The position numbers and the translations under genes are program-made. Of a DNA stretch of 64,000 bases, positions 29,232 through 38,356 are shown one piece after another. The DNA comes from Oscillospiraceae bacterium (lineage in GTDB: Bacteria > Bacillota > Clostridia > Oscillospirales > Oscillospiraceae). The notes under the pieces are model-generated. The model had not been told where the DNA came from. It did not search any database and saw only the letters and a list, made by a program, of their open reading frames with translations. The stretch's first letter is position 1. Every line of letters begins with the position of its first letter. Location: contig WQSX01000010.1 of assembly GCA_009787625.1 (NCBI GenBank), forward strand, positions 1 to 64,000, read 5' to 3'.

Positions 29232-30869
29232 CTAGCGTAGAACATCCCCAAACATTAGCTCCAGTGACTGTAGTGCCAGGTGAGATTCCACGGAGAGCGA
29301 ATAGAACGGTCGCTCTGCTCCGGCACTTGAATCCCACACTCGGTAAAGTGACTCTCTGATTTGCGTTTTTAGCTCTGTATCCTGCGTGTTTTCGTACACT
29401 TCTATTGCGGGGATAATGCCCGCTAAATCAGCTCTTCTCACAATTTCTAAGTCAAACTCTCGCAGTGTGCCGCTGAGGTATCTGTCTGCATTGTATCTGA
29501 CGACAATAGAATCGGGATTCGCAAGGCTCAGAAGAGACAGCATAATGGCACCGACTATCAGTGAAAAACGGACTATTGAAAACTCTTTTTTAAAAGAAGC
29601 GAGCTGGCGCACTATGATAGCAATGAATATTATTGCAAGAAACAGCATGAAAACACAGGGGAGCAGTCTCAGCATTGTGAGCCCGAACACATGTACATAT
29701 AAGATCATCTTGCTAAATGCCGTCGCTATCAAGACGAGTGTTATTACCGAGAGAGCTATGTTAAATGCGCGGAGAGCTTTTGATTCTATGCGCCTTTTTT
29801 TGCACATTGAGTTGCAGATAGCGAGGAGGGCGAGGTTGATTGCCGCTATCCAGCAAAGTTCAAAGAAACCTTGTCTGGCGAACTCGGAGTGAAGTAACCA
29901 GCCATATGGAATGCTTCCTGTAAATGCTGAGAAAAAATAGGGGAGTTGGCTGAGTATGAAAATCAAATACAGTGCACAAGTGACTGAGAGTAAAACAAAT
30001 ACTGTGACAGGTTGCAAAATGCGCACAGAGGCGGCGGCATTATCCACGGACTCTTGTTTTATGATATCCGTACCTTTTTTATGCGCTACGCCTGATGTGA
30101 GCCCATACATGAATGCTGCGACAGGGATGGCAAAAAACATATGGAAAATGAATAATCCGAGGTTAAACTGAACGTGATTGCCAATATCAAAGAGGTTTCT
30201 GAAAAAGTCGAGAATAACTCCAAAACCGCCACTGTCCGCACGTTCGAGAAGTGGAATTAAAATTGTAACTAAAATAAGCGAAATAGCAACTCCAAGCAGG
30301 ATATGGAGCGATTTGCTTTGTTTGCCCAAGACATTGCCCATGTTGCCGAGTACCTTGAAACTCACGTATTGGTTAATTAAATTGCGAAAAGGAACAATAA
30401 TCAGTACATTCAGCGCATCTATTAACGAGCTGCTGTCAGTTTTGCCTACGGCACTGCGCCCGCTTGCCGAAATGACATAGAGAGCCGCTGAGCCGAACAA
30501 CAGTAATGCGCGTATAGGCTGTAGACCTATATTATTCCAGATTCCGTATGACACGCCGACTGCAAACGTGACAGTGAGCCAGAACCAAGTTGCGGGAGTT
30601 TTTGTAAACACGCCTTTTTTCAGGAAATATAGGCTGGTGCAGAGTAAGTATAGGGTTGTAAACACGCTTACACCAAGCCCTGTCCAAGCAAAAAACACCC
30701 ATCGAGTGCATAAGTATCCGAGCAAAAAGGTGATAAGCGCAAATACAAAATCAGTAGTATCAGGCTTAAAAGCATTTTCAAGTTTAGGGATACTGGGAGC
30801 GATAGGATATGTGCATTGCGGCGAGTTGTAGCTCTGTATATCTGCCTGATGTGTATGTTCGTTATTCAT
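29232..30869 (-). CDS. DUF4173-like multi-pass membrane protein
   Basis: 545 aa, many hydrophobic segments; ...YNADRYLSGTLREFDLEIVRRADLAGIIPAIEVYENT... C-terminus. Confidence 0.7.
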   Translation of the reverse strand: MNNEHTHQADIQSYNSPQCTYPIAPSIPKLENAFKPDTTDFVFALITFLLGYLCTRWVFFAWTGLGVSVFTTLYLLCTSLYFLKKGVFTKTPATWFWLTVTFAVGVSYGIWNNIGLQPIRALLLFGSAALYVISASGRSAVGKTDSSSLIDALNVLIIVPFRNLINQYVSFKVLGNMGNVLGKQSKSLHILLGVAISLILVTILIPLLERADSGGFGVILDFFRNLFDIGNHVQFNLGLFIFHMFFAIPVAAFMYGLTSGVAHKKGTDIIKQESVDNAAASVRILQPVTVFVLLSVTCALYLIFILSQLPYFFSAFTGSIPYGWLLHSEFARQGFFELCWIAAINLALLAICNSMCKKRRIESKALRAFNIALSVITLVLIATAFSKMILYVHVFGLTMLRLLPCVFMLFLAIIFIAIIVRQLASFKKEFSIVRFSLIVGAIMLSLLSLANPDSIVVRYNADRYLSGTLREFDLEIVRRADLAGIIPAIEVYENTQDTELKTQIRESLYRVWDSSAGAERPFYSLSVESHLALQSLELMFGDVLR

Positions 30870-30912
30870 AATTAAGGACCCCTTTTTTTATTTGTAACTG
30901 CTCTGCGTTCCC

Positions 30913-31007
30913 GCAGATGATGGGCAATTCACCCTGATTTTTCGGGAGCCATCGGGATCTACACCGCTGTTCTCCCGAAAAACCAGTGCAAACTGCCCAT
31001 CATCTGC
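30913..31007. repeat. R2 hairpin repeat, copy e
   Basis: GCAGATGATGGGCAATTCACCCTG...CCATCGGGATCTACACCGCTGTT...CCAGTGCAAACTGCCCATCATCTGC. Confidence 0.9.
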
Positions 31008-31025
31008 TAGTCTGGTGAATGGTTA

Positions 31026-31241
31026 TCACGATTCTTCATCCACGATATATTCTAAAATGTCACCCGGCTGGCAATCCAGTGCTTTGCATATTGCTTCGAG
31101 CGTTGAAAACCTGACTGCGCGTGCTTTGCCTGTTTTTAGGATTGACAAATTTGCCTGAGTTAATCCGATCATCGAGGCAAGCTCACCCGATGAAATTTTG
31201 CGCTTCGCCATCATCATATCTAAATTTACTATAATCCCCAT
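31026..31241 (-). CDS. XRE-family transcriptional regulator
   Basis: MAKRKISSGELASMIGLTQANLSILKTGKARAVRFSTLEAICKALDCQPGDIL. Confidence 0.88.
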   Translation of the reverse strand: MGIIVNLDMMMAKRKISSGELASMIGLTQANLSILKTGKARAVRFSTLEAICKALDCQPGDILEYIVDEES

Positions 31242-31250
31242 AACGCTACC

Positions 31251-31700
31251 TCAAATTGTGAGTTCGGCATCGTCTTGAAGTGACACAGCTTTTGAAAAGA
31301 CATTTTTCACAACACGCAAGATGAGCCCCATAAATGCGGCGGCTACTCCAATTGCGAGCCATGGGAGATAGTAGAGTGCTGATAAGATGCATATTGCAGC
31401 ACCGATAAAACAGCACCATGATATTTGCCGTAGACTCCGAATGTTTTCTCCGGCAAACACAATGCCCTTGCCAATCCTGCTGAGAAATATATTGAAAATT
31501 ACAAGTAGCGCACCTGCCGGGATTGCGCCTGCATATATTGTGAGCAGGAAAAGTGCATTTCCCGCATCGCTCGCAGAGTGCGACATGAAGATAAGACGCG
31601 CGACAAGTCTGGGAGCAAGCACCAGACACACTACAAGCAGTGCCATAAACAGCCAGACGCTGATCTTACTGAGCATAAGAGATTTTGATTCATTCCACAT
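31251..31700 (-). CDS. DUF2975-like membrane protein
   Basis: Membrane protein adjacent to the XRE regulator, a common pairing; start MWNESKSLMLSKISVWLF. Confidence 0.75.
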   Translation of the reverse strand: MWNESKSLMLSKISVWLFMALLVVCLVLAPRLVARLIFMSHSASDAGNALFLLTIYAGAIPAGALLVIFNIFLSRIGKGIVFAGENIRSLRQISWCCFIGAAICILSALYYLPWLAIGVAAAFMGLILRVVKNVFSKAVSLQDDAELTI

Positions 31701-31804
31701 AAAAAATACCCTCCGCAATAATAAGTGCAATGCACATGTTGCGGAGAGTATAACATATATTTTATTGTTTTGCAATATAAATTTATCGAAAAACGATAAA
31801 TTTA

Positions 31805-32356
31805 TTATAATGCTGAATTTTTCTTTCTCATATATTCTTTTGCTTTGAGTATGCCTATGATTGTTTTTGCATCTTTAAGCTCACCCCGCATAATCCTTGC
31901 AACCAGCTCATCTATATCTATTTCTTCGACGGATAAAAGCTCATTTTCATCAAGATGCATTTCACCTGGTATGAGGTCAAGGGCAAGGTATAGGTACAGT
32001 GTTTCCTTGCAATAGCCGGGAGATGGGTACATTGCACCAAAGTCAACATATGTGTTTGCAGTGTAACCTGTCTCCTCGGACAGCTCCCGCTTAGCGCATT
32101 CAAATGGGTCCTCGCCGATATCAAGTTTGCCTGCCGGAATTTCGAGAACTTCCTCTTCCATGGGGTAGCGGTACTGCCGCACCATAAGTATCTTGCTGTC
32201 CGCAGTAACAGCAACAATGCCAACACCACCCGGATGCACAACCACCTCGCGTTTTGCTCTATTGCCATTTTGAAGCTCCGCAATATCGCGCCTGACATCG
32301 ACAATTATGCCCTCATAGACGGTGTTAGTTTCAATCTGTTTTTCAAAAAAACTCAT
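31805..32356 (-). CDS. NUDIX hydrolase (ADP-ribose pyrophosphatase-like)
   Basis: Nudix box GEDPFECAKRELSEETGYTA; EIPAGKLD. Confidence 0.92.
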   Translation of the reverse strand: MSFFEKQIETNTVYEGIIVDVRRDIAELQNGNRAKREVVVHPGGVGIVAVTADSKILMVRQYRYPMEEEVLEIPAGKLDIGEDPFECAKRELSEETGYTANTYVDFGAMYPSPGYCKETLYLYLALDLIPGEMHLDENELLSVEEIDIDELVARIMRGELKDAKTIIGILKAKEYMRKKNSAL

Positions 32357-32467
32357 GTTTTATCTCCAATTTTATTTATTTCAGCGATTATTATACATCA
32401 GATTGCTTTGAAACTGCAAGCCTCATGGGAGATTATCGGCAGTTTAAAAAAAGTTGAGGTAAAAGTA

Positions 32468-32496
32468 TTGCATTGTTGGCTTATAAGTAGTATAAT
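32468..32496 (+). promoter_or_regulatory. Promoter of tRNA-Gly
   Basis: TTGCAT - 17 nt - TATAAT. Confidence 0.65.
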
Positions 32497-32532
32497 ATTT
32501 TTCGGTTTTAATTAGCGTGTTGTTTCGTTTTT

Positions 32533-32606
32533 GCGGGTGTTGCGTAATGGTAACGCTCCAGCCTTCCAAGCTGGCCACGTGGGTTCGATTCCCATCACCC
32601 GCTCCA
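32533..32606 (+). tRNA. tRNA-Gly(TCC), CCA encoded
   Basis: Acceptor GCGGGTG/CACCCGC, anticodon arm CCAGC-CTTCCAA-GCTGG, T arm GTGGG-TTCGATT-CCCAT, 3' TCCA. Confidence 0.95.
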
Positions 32607-32610
32607 AATA

Positions 32611-32650
32611 TCCCATAGGCGAACACAGAAGTTCGCTTGTGGGATTATTA
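32611..32650 (+). terminator. Terminator-like hairpin after tRNA
   Basis: CCCATAGGCGAAC-acagaa-GTTCGCTTGTGGG then ATTATT. Confidence 0.5.
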
Positions 32651-32691
32651 ATTTGATTCAAACCAAAATATAAACATTCAGGAGAAATTAG

Positions 32692-33306
32692 ATGCTAACA
32701 AAGCAAAACATTCATAGAGCATATTTGCTCATAAGCGCGTTTATTATTTTGCATGGCACAATACTCCTCATGAGTTCGGGTGGCACATTTAGTGTTTATG
32801 CGCTTAGAATGTACACGCCACTCAGCAATTATCTTGTTGCTTTTAGCTTCATTGCGATGTTTTTTCTCTATAATCGCAAAGGCAAGATGCGAAGTTATAT
32901 CTCTGCAAGTGCAATTGTGAGCATTACTGTTACAGGGCTGGTGTACAACTTAATACTTGTGCCGACCATACCCGAAGCGGAAATGATTTTATCCGATTAC
33001 CCAAATTTTGTGACGCATTTTTTCTCTATGGTGCTTGCCTTATTTAACTACTTTTTCTTTGAGAAAAAGGGTGAGTTTACCTATAAGCACATTTTGGCAG
33101 GTATGGCTTTCCCGTTTGTCTATTGGATAGTTTTCATATCAATCGGTGGCATGATTGATTTCTTCCCATATTTCTTTATGAACCCGGCGCAGATTGGTTG
33201 GGGCATGACCTTCATATGGTTTGGCATTATACTGACTGTAATTGCAGTGCTTGGATTCTTGCTAGTGCGGTTTGATAAAGTGCGTGGGAGAAAAGCAAAG
33301 GATTGA
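32692..33306 (+). CDS. Pr6Pr-like six-TM membrane protein
   Basis: 204 aa; YTPLSNYLVAFSFIAMFF ... six hydrophobic segments. Confidence 0.65.
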   Translation: MLTKQNIHRAYLLISAFIILHGTILLMSSGGTFSVYALRMYTPLSNYLVAFSFIAMFFLYNRKGKMRSYISASAIVSITVTGLVYNLILVPTIPEAEMILSDYPNFVTHFFSMVLALFNYFFFEKKGEFTYKHILAGMAFPFVYWIVFISIGGMIDFFPYFFMNPAQIGWGMTFIWFGIILTVIAVLGFLLVRFDKVRGRKAKD

Positions 33307-33390
33307 CCGAGTATAAATTTTATACACTTCATAATATTTACAAAGAACTTGGAATATGTAGGGATTCATAATTATTCGCAAACGTCAAAT

Positions 33391-33426
33391 AGAGAAGCAC
33401 CAAACCCGAGAGAGTGGTGCTTCTCT
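33391..33426. terminator. Strong hairpin, probable bidirectional terminator
   Basis: AGAGAAGCACCA-aacccgagagag-TGGTGCTTCTCT, 12-bp perfect stem. Confidence 0.6.
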
Positions 33427-33480
33427 GTTGCTTAATTATTAGGTTGTGGCATGGAGACAGATGCCCCCCTGTCCTAGCTT

Positions 33481-34065
33481 CTACGCTACTGCGTCTTCAT
33501 AGTCCGGTGGTGTTTCAACATGGACTTTTTCGTTGCGACTTTCGACCCACTCCATTATGGCCTCAACAAATCTTGCCCACGCTTCTCTCCAGCGCTCAAA
33601 ATCATCATAAGAAACTCTTTCTTGTGCGCCGAGCTTGATTATTGAGCCATCTTCTTTTATAGTGATATGCATCTGGAAAGGATCGCCGCCGACTTTTTCG
33701 GAAAATTTGTAGGTGGCAACAAGCCAACGTTCAATTATCTCTGTTACCCTTTTGTATTCATCAGGGCAGTTCGCCATCCTGTTTAGCAAACTTTCAGAAA
33801 TTTGCACGAAATGGGTTTGACTATTGTTCCTGCACTCCATGGTACCGTTTGCAGACAATACGCTAAACGACACGCCGCCGAACCTGTCACGGAGCCTTTC
33901 GAGCATCGACTCTGAATCGGAGATGGGGGTTTTGTAGCTATTGTAGACATTTGAGAAACTGATGCAATCTGAGCTTTCGACTTTCGGCTTGGCAGAGTAA
34001 GGGACGCCAACGCCTGTGTTTCCCTGCGTTTGCCTGTGGCTTGTACAGCCAATTTGATTTGCCAT
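33481..34065 (-). CDS. Hypothetical protein
   Basis: 194 aa ORF in the gap; no family recognised with confidence. Confidence 0.6.
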   Translation of the reverse strand: MANQIGCTSHRQTQGNTGVGVPYSAKPKVESSDCISFSNVYNSYKTPISDSESMLERLRDRFGGVSFSVLSANGTMECRNNSQTHFVQISESLLNRMANCPDEYKRVTEIIERWLVATYKFSEKVGGDPFQMHITIKEDGSIIKLGAQERVSYDDFERWREAWARFVEAIMEWVESRNEKVHVETPPDYEDAVA

Positions 34066-34209
34066 AAATTTATCCTCCTCGATAATTAGCGTCCTTGCAA
34101 GAATTTTTATCCTTATTCGTATTATCGGGAGTTTAGGCGAAAGTGTTTAGTTATCCGTCTATGGGACGGAGTTGGGACAGATGAACCGTCCCCTGTCCCA
34201 CTAGCCGTC

Positions 34210-34248
34210 AATATATTTGCTTTACAGCAAATATATTTGTGATATAAT
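34210..34248 (+). promoter_or_regulatory. Promoter with palindrome centred on the -35 box
   Basis: AATATATTTGC-TTTACA-GCAAATATATT; TTTACA - 16 nt - TATAAT. Confidence 0.6.
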
Positions 34249-34299
34249 TTTAGCACTGATACTTCAACAAACTAATCTAAACCGAAATGGAGAAAAATT

Positions 34300-34432
34300 A
34301 TGTACATTATCATCACTGCGAGCCCGAATCGGAGTTACTAAGTATAACAGAGAGCCTATGTTGGCAGTCATAAAGGACTCAGGGAAACGCTTCGTTACCG
34401 GAGATTATTTTGGGCACAAACTGACGATTTAA
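34300..34432 (+). pseudogene. Possible remnant of an FMN reductase/flavodoxin-fold family gene
   Basis: MYIIITASPN start then frame change to REPMLAVIKDSGKRFVTGDYFGHKLTI*. Confidence 0.35.
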
Positions 34433-34479
34433 TTTCATGCGCTCATTCGTAAACACCCACAAGGAAGGATAACTAAACC

Positions 34480-35706
34480 ATGGACTGTGTTTTGACAAAT
34501 ATAGGCACCCTCTGTACTCCGAAGGGAAAAACAGCTCTTAGAGGGGAAAACCAAGGTAATATTTTAACTATATGCGATGCGGCAATAGGTATAAGAGACG
34601 GAATTATTGTCTATACCGGGCCGAAAAACGAGTTGCCTGATTTTTCCGGTGCTCGCATTATCGACTGCGGCGGAAAGCTTGTCACTCCGGGGCTTGTTGA
34701 TGCTCACACTCATCTTGTATTTGGCGGATGGCGACAAAACGAGCTAAGTCTTAAACTTGCGGGAGTCGCTTACCTTGATATTTTAAAAAGCGGTGGCGGA
34801 ATTTTGCGCACCGTTGAGCAGACCAGAGCCGCTTGTGAAAATGAGCTAATTGAGCGAGGCAGGGAGTTTCTTGCTGAAATGCTCGGATTTGGGGTTACCA
34901 CCTGTGAAGCAAAGAGTGGTTATGGGCTTTGCACCGAAGATGAACTAAAGCAACTTAGAGTTATTCGTACTCTCAATGAGTCACAGCCGATTGATATAGC
35001 CGCAACTTTTATGGGTGCTCATGCTGTGCCTAAAGAATATGCGGATGACAGGGCAGGGTACATAGAACTCATTTTAACTGAAATGCTGCCGGCAGTAGCT
35101 CGTGAGGGGATTGCAGAGTTTTGCGACATATTTTGTGAAAGTGCTGTGTTTACTCCGGATGAGAGTAGACTGATTTTGACCGAAGCTAAAAAGCACGGAT
35201 TCACGCCTAAAATTCACGCAGATGAAATTGACCCAATCGGTGGCGCAGAGATTGCCGCTGAAGTCGAGGCGATATCTGCGGAGCACCTGATTATGGCGTC
35301 AGATGACGGGATAAGAAAAATGGCGGAAAAAGAGCTTGTCGCAGTGCTATTACCCGCAACATCATTTTATCTCGACAAACCCTACGCGAGGGCAAGGGAT
35401 ATGGTAAGTTCAAATCTCGCCGTGGCGGTTGCCACAGATTTTAACCCAGGGTCAAGTCCGAGCCTCAACATTCAGCTTGCTATGAATCTAGCCTGCTTAA
35501 AGTATAAACTCACACCGGCAGAAGCACTAACTGCCGTCACACTCAACGGCGCGGCGGCTATTAACAGAGCAAACACTTGTGGAAGCTTAGAAGTAGGCAA
35601 GTCAGCAGATATGGTTATATGGAACGCACCTGACCTTGATTATTTGTTTTATCGCTACGGAAGTAATTTGGTGGACAAGGTGATTAAGGGCGGAGTTATG
35701 GTGTAG
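34480..35706 (+). CDS. hutI: Imidazolonepropionase
   Basis: VDAHTHLVFGGWRQNELSLKLAGVAYLDILKSGGGI; VAVATDFNPGSSPSLN. Confidence 0.93.
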   Translation: MDCVLTNIGTLCTPKGKTALRGENQGNILTICDAAIGIRDGIIVYTGPKNELPDFSGARIIDCGGKLVTPGLVDAHTHLVFGGWRQNELSLKLAGVAYLDILKSGGGILRTVEQTRAACENELIERGREFLAEMLGFGVTTCEAKSGYGLCTEDELKQLRVIRTLNESQPIDIAATFMGAHAVPKEYADDRAGYIELILTEMLPAVAREGIAEFCDIFCESAVFTPDESRLILTEAKKHGFTPKIHADEIDPIGGAEIAAEVEAISAEHLIMASDDGIRKMAEKELVAVLLPATSFYLDKPYARARDMVSSNLAVAVATDFNPGSSPSLNIQLAMNLACLKYKLTPAEALTAVTLNGAAAINRANTCGSLEVGKSADMVIWNAPDLDYLFYRYGSNLVDKVIKGGVMV

Positions 35707-35713
35707 GTGATTT

Positions 35714-35884
35714 ATGCATATATTTTTTCCTTTGACATTTCGGTGCCCAAAATGCGGGCACATATTCAAACCATCACTGTTAGACAGAATGTTTCGGATA
35801 AGACTAATAGGCATAGCCAGATACGCAAAGCAACTATTAAAATGCCCTGCATGCAAAATAAGAAGCGTTTGCACTACGGTGTAG
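35714..35884 (+). CDS. Small zinc-ribbon-like protein (56 aa; absent from ORF track)
   Basis: MHIFFPLTFRCPKCGHIFKPSLLDRMFRIRLIGIARYAKQLLKCPACKIRSVCTTV*; two CPxC pairs. Confidence 0.55.
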   Translation: MHIFFPLTFRCPKCGHIFKPSLLDRMFRIRLIGIARYAKQLLKCPACKIRSVCTTV

Positions 35885-35901
35885 GTATGACTTGAAACAT
35901 G

Positions 35902-35939
35902 AAAAAGCACCTGTCAAATTGTATTGACAAGTGCTTTTC
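35902..35939. terminator. Bidirectional terminator
   Basis: AAAAAGCACCTGTCAA-attgta-TTGACAAGTGCTTTTCT. Confidence 0.7.
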
Positions 35940-35965
35940 TGTAATTTACTTAGTCAAGAATCAGC

Positions 35966-37042
35966 TTACGCCATAATTGCACGGGTGTTGCGTACCGCTT
36001 CTATTCTTGCTTCTGCCATTGCGTCGGCGGTTTCGTAGGTCAGTTTGCCTGTTTCTTCTGAAATGCGGAGAATATCAAGCATTCTGTAGTGAATTCTGTC
36101 GATATCGCGCAGTGCGGCTTCTTCGTTATATCCGCCTTCGGCACGCTCGTAGGAGACATTTATGACACCGCCTGCGTTTGCGAGATAGTCAGGGGCATAG
36201 GCAATGCCTCTGTCGCGCAGCGCTTTGCCGTGGACAGGTGGGTCTTTTAGAATGTTGTTTGCGCCGCCGCAGACGATTTTGAAACCAAATTGTGGAAGTG
36301 TATCATCATTGACAGTTGCACCGAGAGCGCATGGAGCATAAATTTCAGCTTTTTGGCTGTAGATATCAGCAGGGTCAACAGCAGTTGCGCCAAATTCTTC
36401 TACAACGCGCGAAACAAGATCTTTCTTTATATCGGTAACTAAAATCTTTGCACCATTGTCATTCAGGAGCTTGCACAGGTAGTAACCAACATTGCCTGCG
36501 CCCTGAACTGCAACGGTTTTACCCGCAACAGTGTCTTTATAAACATGCTCACAACACGCTTGCATTGACTTGAAAACACCAAGTGCTGTGTAAGGAGAGG
36601 GGTCGCCGCTACGTCCGGGCAAACCAACAACGTGGCTTGTTTCCATGTGCACATAGACCATATCTTGTGTTGATGTGCCGACATCTTCAGCGGTGATATA
36701 GCGACCGCTCAGACCATTTATGTAGCGACCAAATGCACGCCAAAACGCCTCTCTATTGGTTGGATTTTTGCGGATTTCTGCCGCATCGCCGATGATGACA
36801 GCTTTACCGCCACCGAGAGCAAGACCTGCAAGAGCACTCTTGTAAGTCATGCCGCGAGCGAGTCTGAGAACATCTTCAGCCGCATCTTCTTCACTTGAAT
36901 AATTCCAAATGCGAGTGCCACCCAGAGCCGGGCCGAGTACGGTGTTGTGAATGCAAATGATTGCTTTTAGACCTGTGTACTTGTCATGGAAGTAGCACAG
37001 TTGCTCATAACCAAAATCTTCCATGTACTTGAACTTGTTCAT
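35966..37042 (-). CDS. Glu/Leu/Phe/Val dehydrogenase (leucine dehydrogenase type)
   Basis: GPALGGTRIWNYSSEEDAAEDVLRLARGMTYKSALAGLALGGGKAVI. Confidence 0.92.
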   Translation of the reverse strand: MNKFKYMEDFGYEQLCYFHDKYTGLKAIICIHNTVLGPALGGTRIWNYSSEEDAAEDVLRLARGMTYKSALAGLALGGGKAVIIGDAAEIRKNPTNREAFWRAFGRYINGLSGRYITAEDVGTSTQDMVYVHMETSHVVGLPGRSGDPSPYTALGVFKSMQACCEHVYKDTVAGKTVAVQGAGNVGYYLCKLLNDNGAKILVTDIKKDLVSRVVEEFGATAVDPADIYSQKAEIYAPCALGATVNDDTLPQFGFKIVCGGANNILKDPPVHGKALRDRGIAYAPDYLANAGGVINVSYERAEGGYNEEAALRDIDRIHYRMLDILRISEETGKLTYETADAMAEARIEAVRNTRAIMA

Positions 37043-37066
37043 AATTTACCTCCAAATTATTGTTGT

Positions 37067-37600
37067 TTACGGTTTCCAATGATGAAATGCGTTAAGGTTC
37101 ATATCTACAAGCGAGGCCTTTCTCTCGCCAAAGTAGTCACGGATTACCTTTTCTACATTCTCGCCTTTTACGGTGTTTGTTGTGCGGACAAATGCACCGA
37201 GCATGATAATATTTGCCACTCTTATTTCGCCCATTTCTTGAGCGATTTCCGATGCGGCAACTTTAACTACATTGATATCACTGCGTGCAGGGGGTTCGCG
37301 AACCAGAGATGAGTTTATAAACAGTGTGCCGCCGGGCTTTAGTGTTGGCTCAAACTTTAGCATTGAAGGGATTGTCATTGCCACAACGTAGTCAGACTCG
37401 TGAACAAGCGGACTGCTTATTTCGTTGTCTGAAACTATAACAGTACAGTTTGCAGTACCGCCGCGCATCTCAGGACCGTATGAGGGGAAGAATGTAACAG
37501 CCTTGTCCTCGGAAATCGCCGCAGTACCAATGATTTGCCCCATGAGCAAGATACCCATACCACCTGTTCCGGCGAAAAACATTTTACTTGTATCAGCCAT
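37067..37600 (-). CDS. 2-oxoacid:ferredoxin oxidoreductase gamma subunit
   Basis: FAGTGGMGILLMGQIIGTAAI; SYGPEMRGGTANCTVIVSD. Confidence 0.9.
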   Translation of the reverse strand: MADTSKMFFAGTGGMGILLMGQIIGTAAISEDKAVTFFPSYGPEMRGGTANCTVIVSDNEISSPLVHESDYVVAMTIPSMLKFEPTLKPGGTLFINSSLVREPPARSDINVVKVAASEIAQEMGEIRVANIIMLGAFVRTTNTVKGENVEKVIRDYFGERKASLVDMNLNAFHHWKP

Positions 37601-37602
37601 AT

Positions 37603-38352
37603 CTAGTCAACTCCTTCCAGTGATTTAAAAACTCCGAGCGGGTAGTAGGGGAGCATTTTTTCATTGAGGAAATCAATAGCATCAAGTGGTGAAAGTCCCC
37701 AGTTAGTCGGGCAGGTGGATACAAACTCAACCATCGAAAAGCCAAGTTTCTTTTCCTGTACATCAAAGGCTTTACGAACCGCTTTTTTTGCTTTGTTGAT
37801 GTTGGCAGGGGAGTTGAGTGCTACGCGCTCTATGTAGACAGCTCCATCAAGTGTAGAAACAAGCTCACTGACACGCATTGGCGCACCTGCCTGTGCCACA
37901 GTGCGACCGGTTTGGGTCGTTGTGGACTTTTGACCTATAAGCGTGGTTGGAGCCATTTGGCCACCTGTCATGCCGTAAATGGCGTTGTTGACGAAGAAGA
38001 TTGTGATATGTTCGCCACGCGCCGCGGCATGGATAAACTCAGCAGTACCAATCGAAGCGAGGTCACCGTCGCCTTGATAAGTGAAAATAAGTTTGTCGGG
38101 GTGGACACGGCGAATCCCTGACGCAATCGCAGGTGCCCTGCCGTGGGCACATTCCATCATATCTACATTCATAAACTTATGAGCCATGACACTGCATCCG
38201 ATTGGACCACAGCCTATTGTCTCACCTAATTTGCCCTTTTCATCTAAAACTTCCATAATAAGCCTATGTGAAATTCCGTGCGTACAGCCGGGGCAGTAAT
38301 TTGTCTCGGTACGTATCATGCCTTTTGTGTATTCAAAAACAGGTTGTTTCAT
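37603..38352 (-). CDS. 2-oxoacid:ferredoxin oxidoreductase beta (TPP) subunit
   Basis: YCPGCTHGISHRLI; TYQGDGDLASIG; NNAIYGMTGGQMAPTT. Confidence 0.92.
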   Translation of the reverse strand: MKQPVFEYTKGMIRTETNYCPGCTHGISHRLIMEVLDEKGKLGETIGCGPIGCSVMAHKFMNVDMMECAHGRAPAIASGIRRVHPDKLIFTYQGDGDLASIGTAEFIHAAARGEHITIFFVNNAIYGMTGGQMAPTTLIGQKSTTTQTGRTVAQAGAPMRVSELVSTLDGAVYIERVALNSPANINKAKKAVRKAFDVQEKKLGFSMVEFVSTCPTNWGLSPLDAIDFLNEKMLPYYPLGVFKSLEGVD

Positions 38353-38356
38353 AGTC

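Noticed and set aside
29132-29359. Plus-strand ORF MRSCLRSLFCENSGVDPDGSQKRLRKQLLT... and similar ORFs at 29101, 22635 and 53852
   Set aside because: They are translations of the R2 hairpin (LRSLFCENSG / DGSQKRLRKQ recur wherever R2 lies); repeat artefacts, not genes
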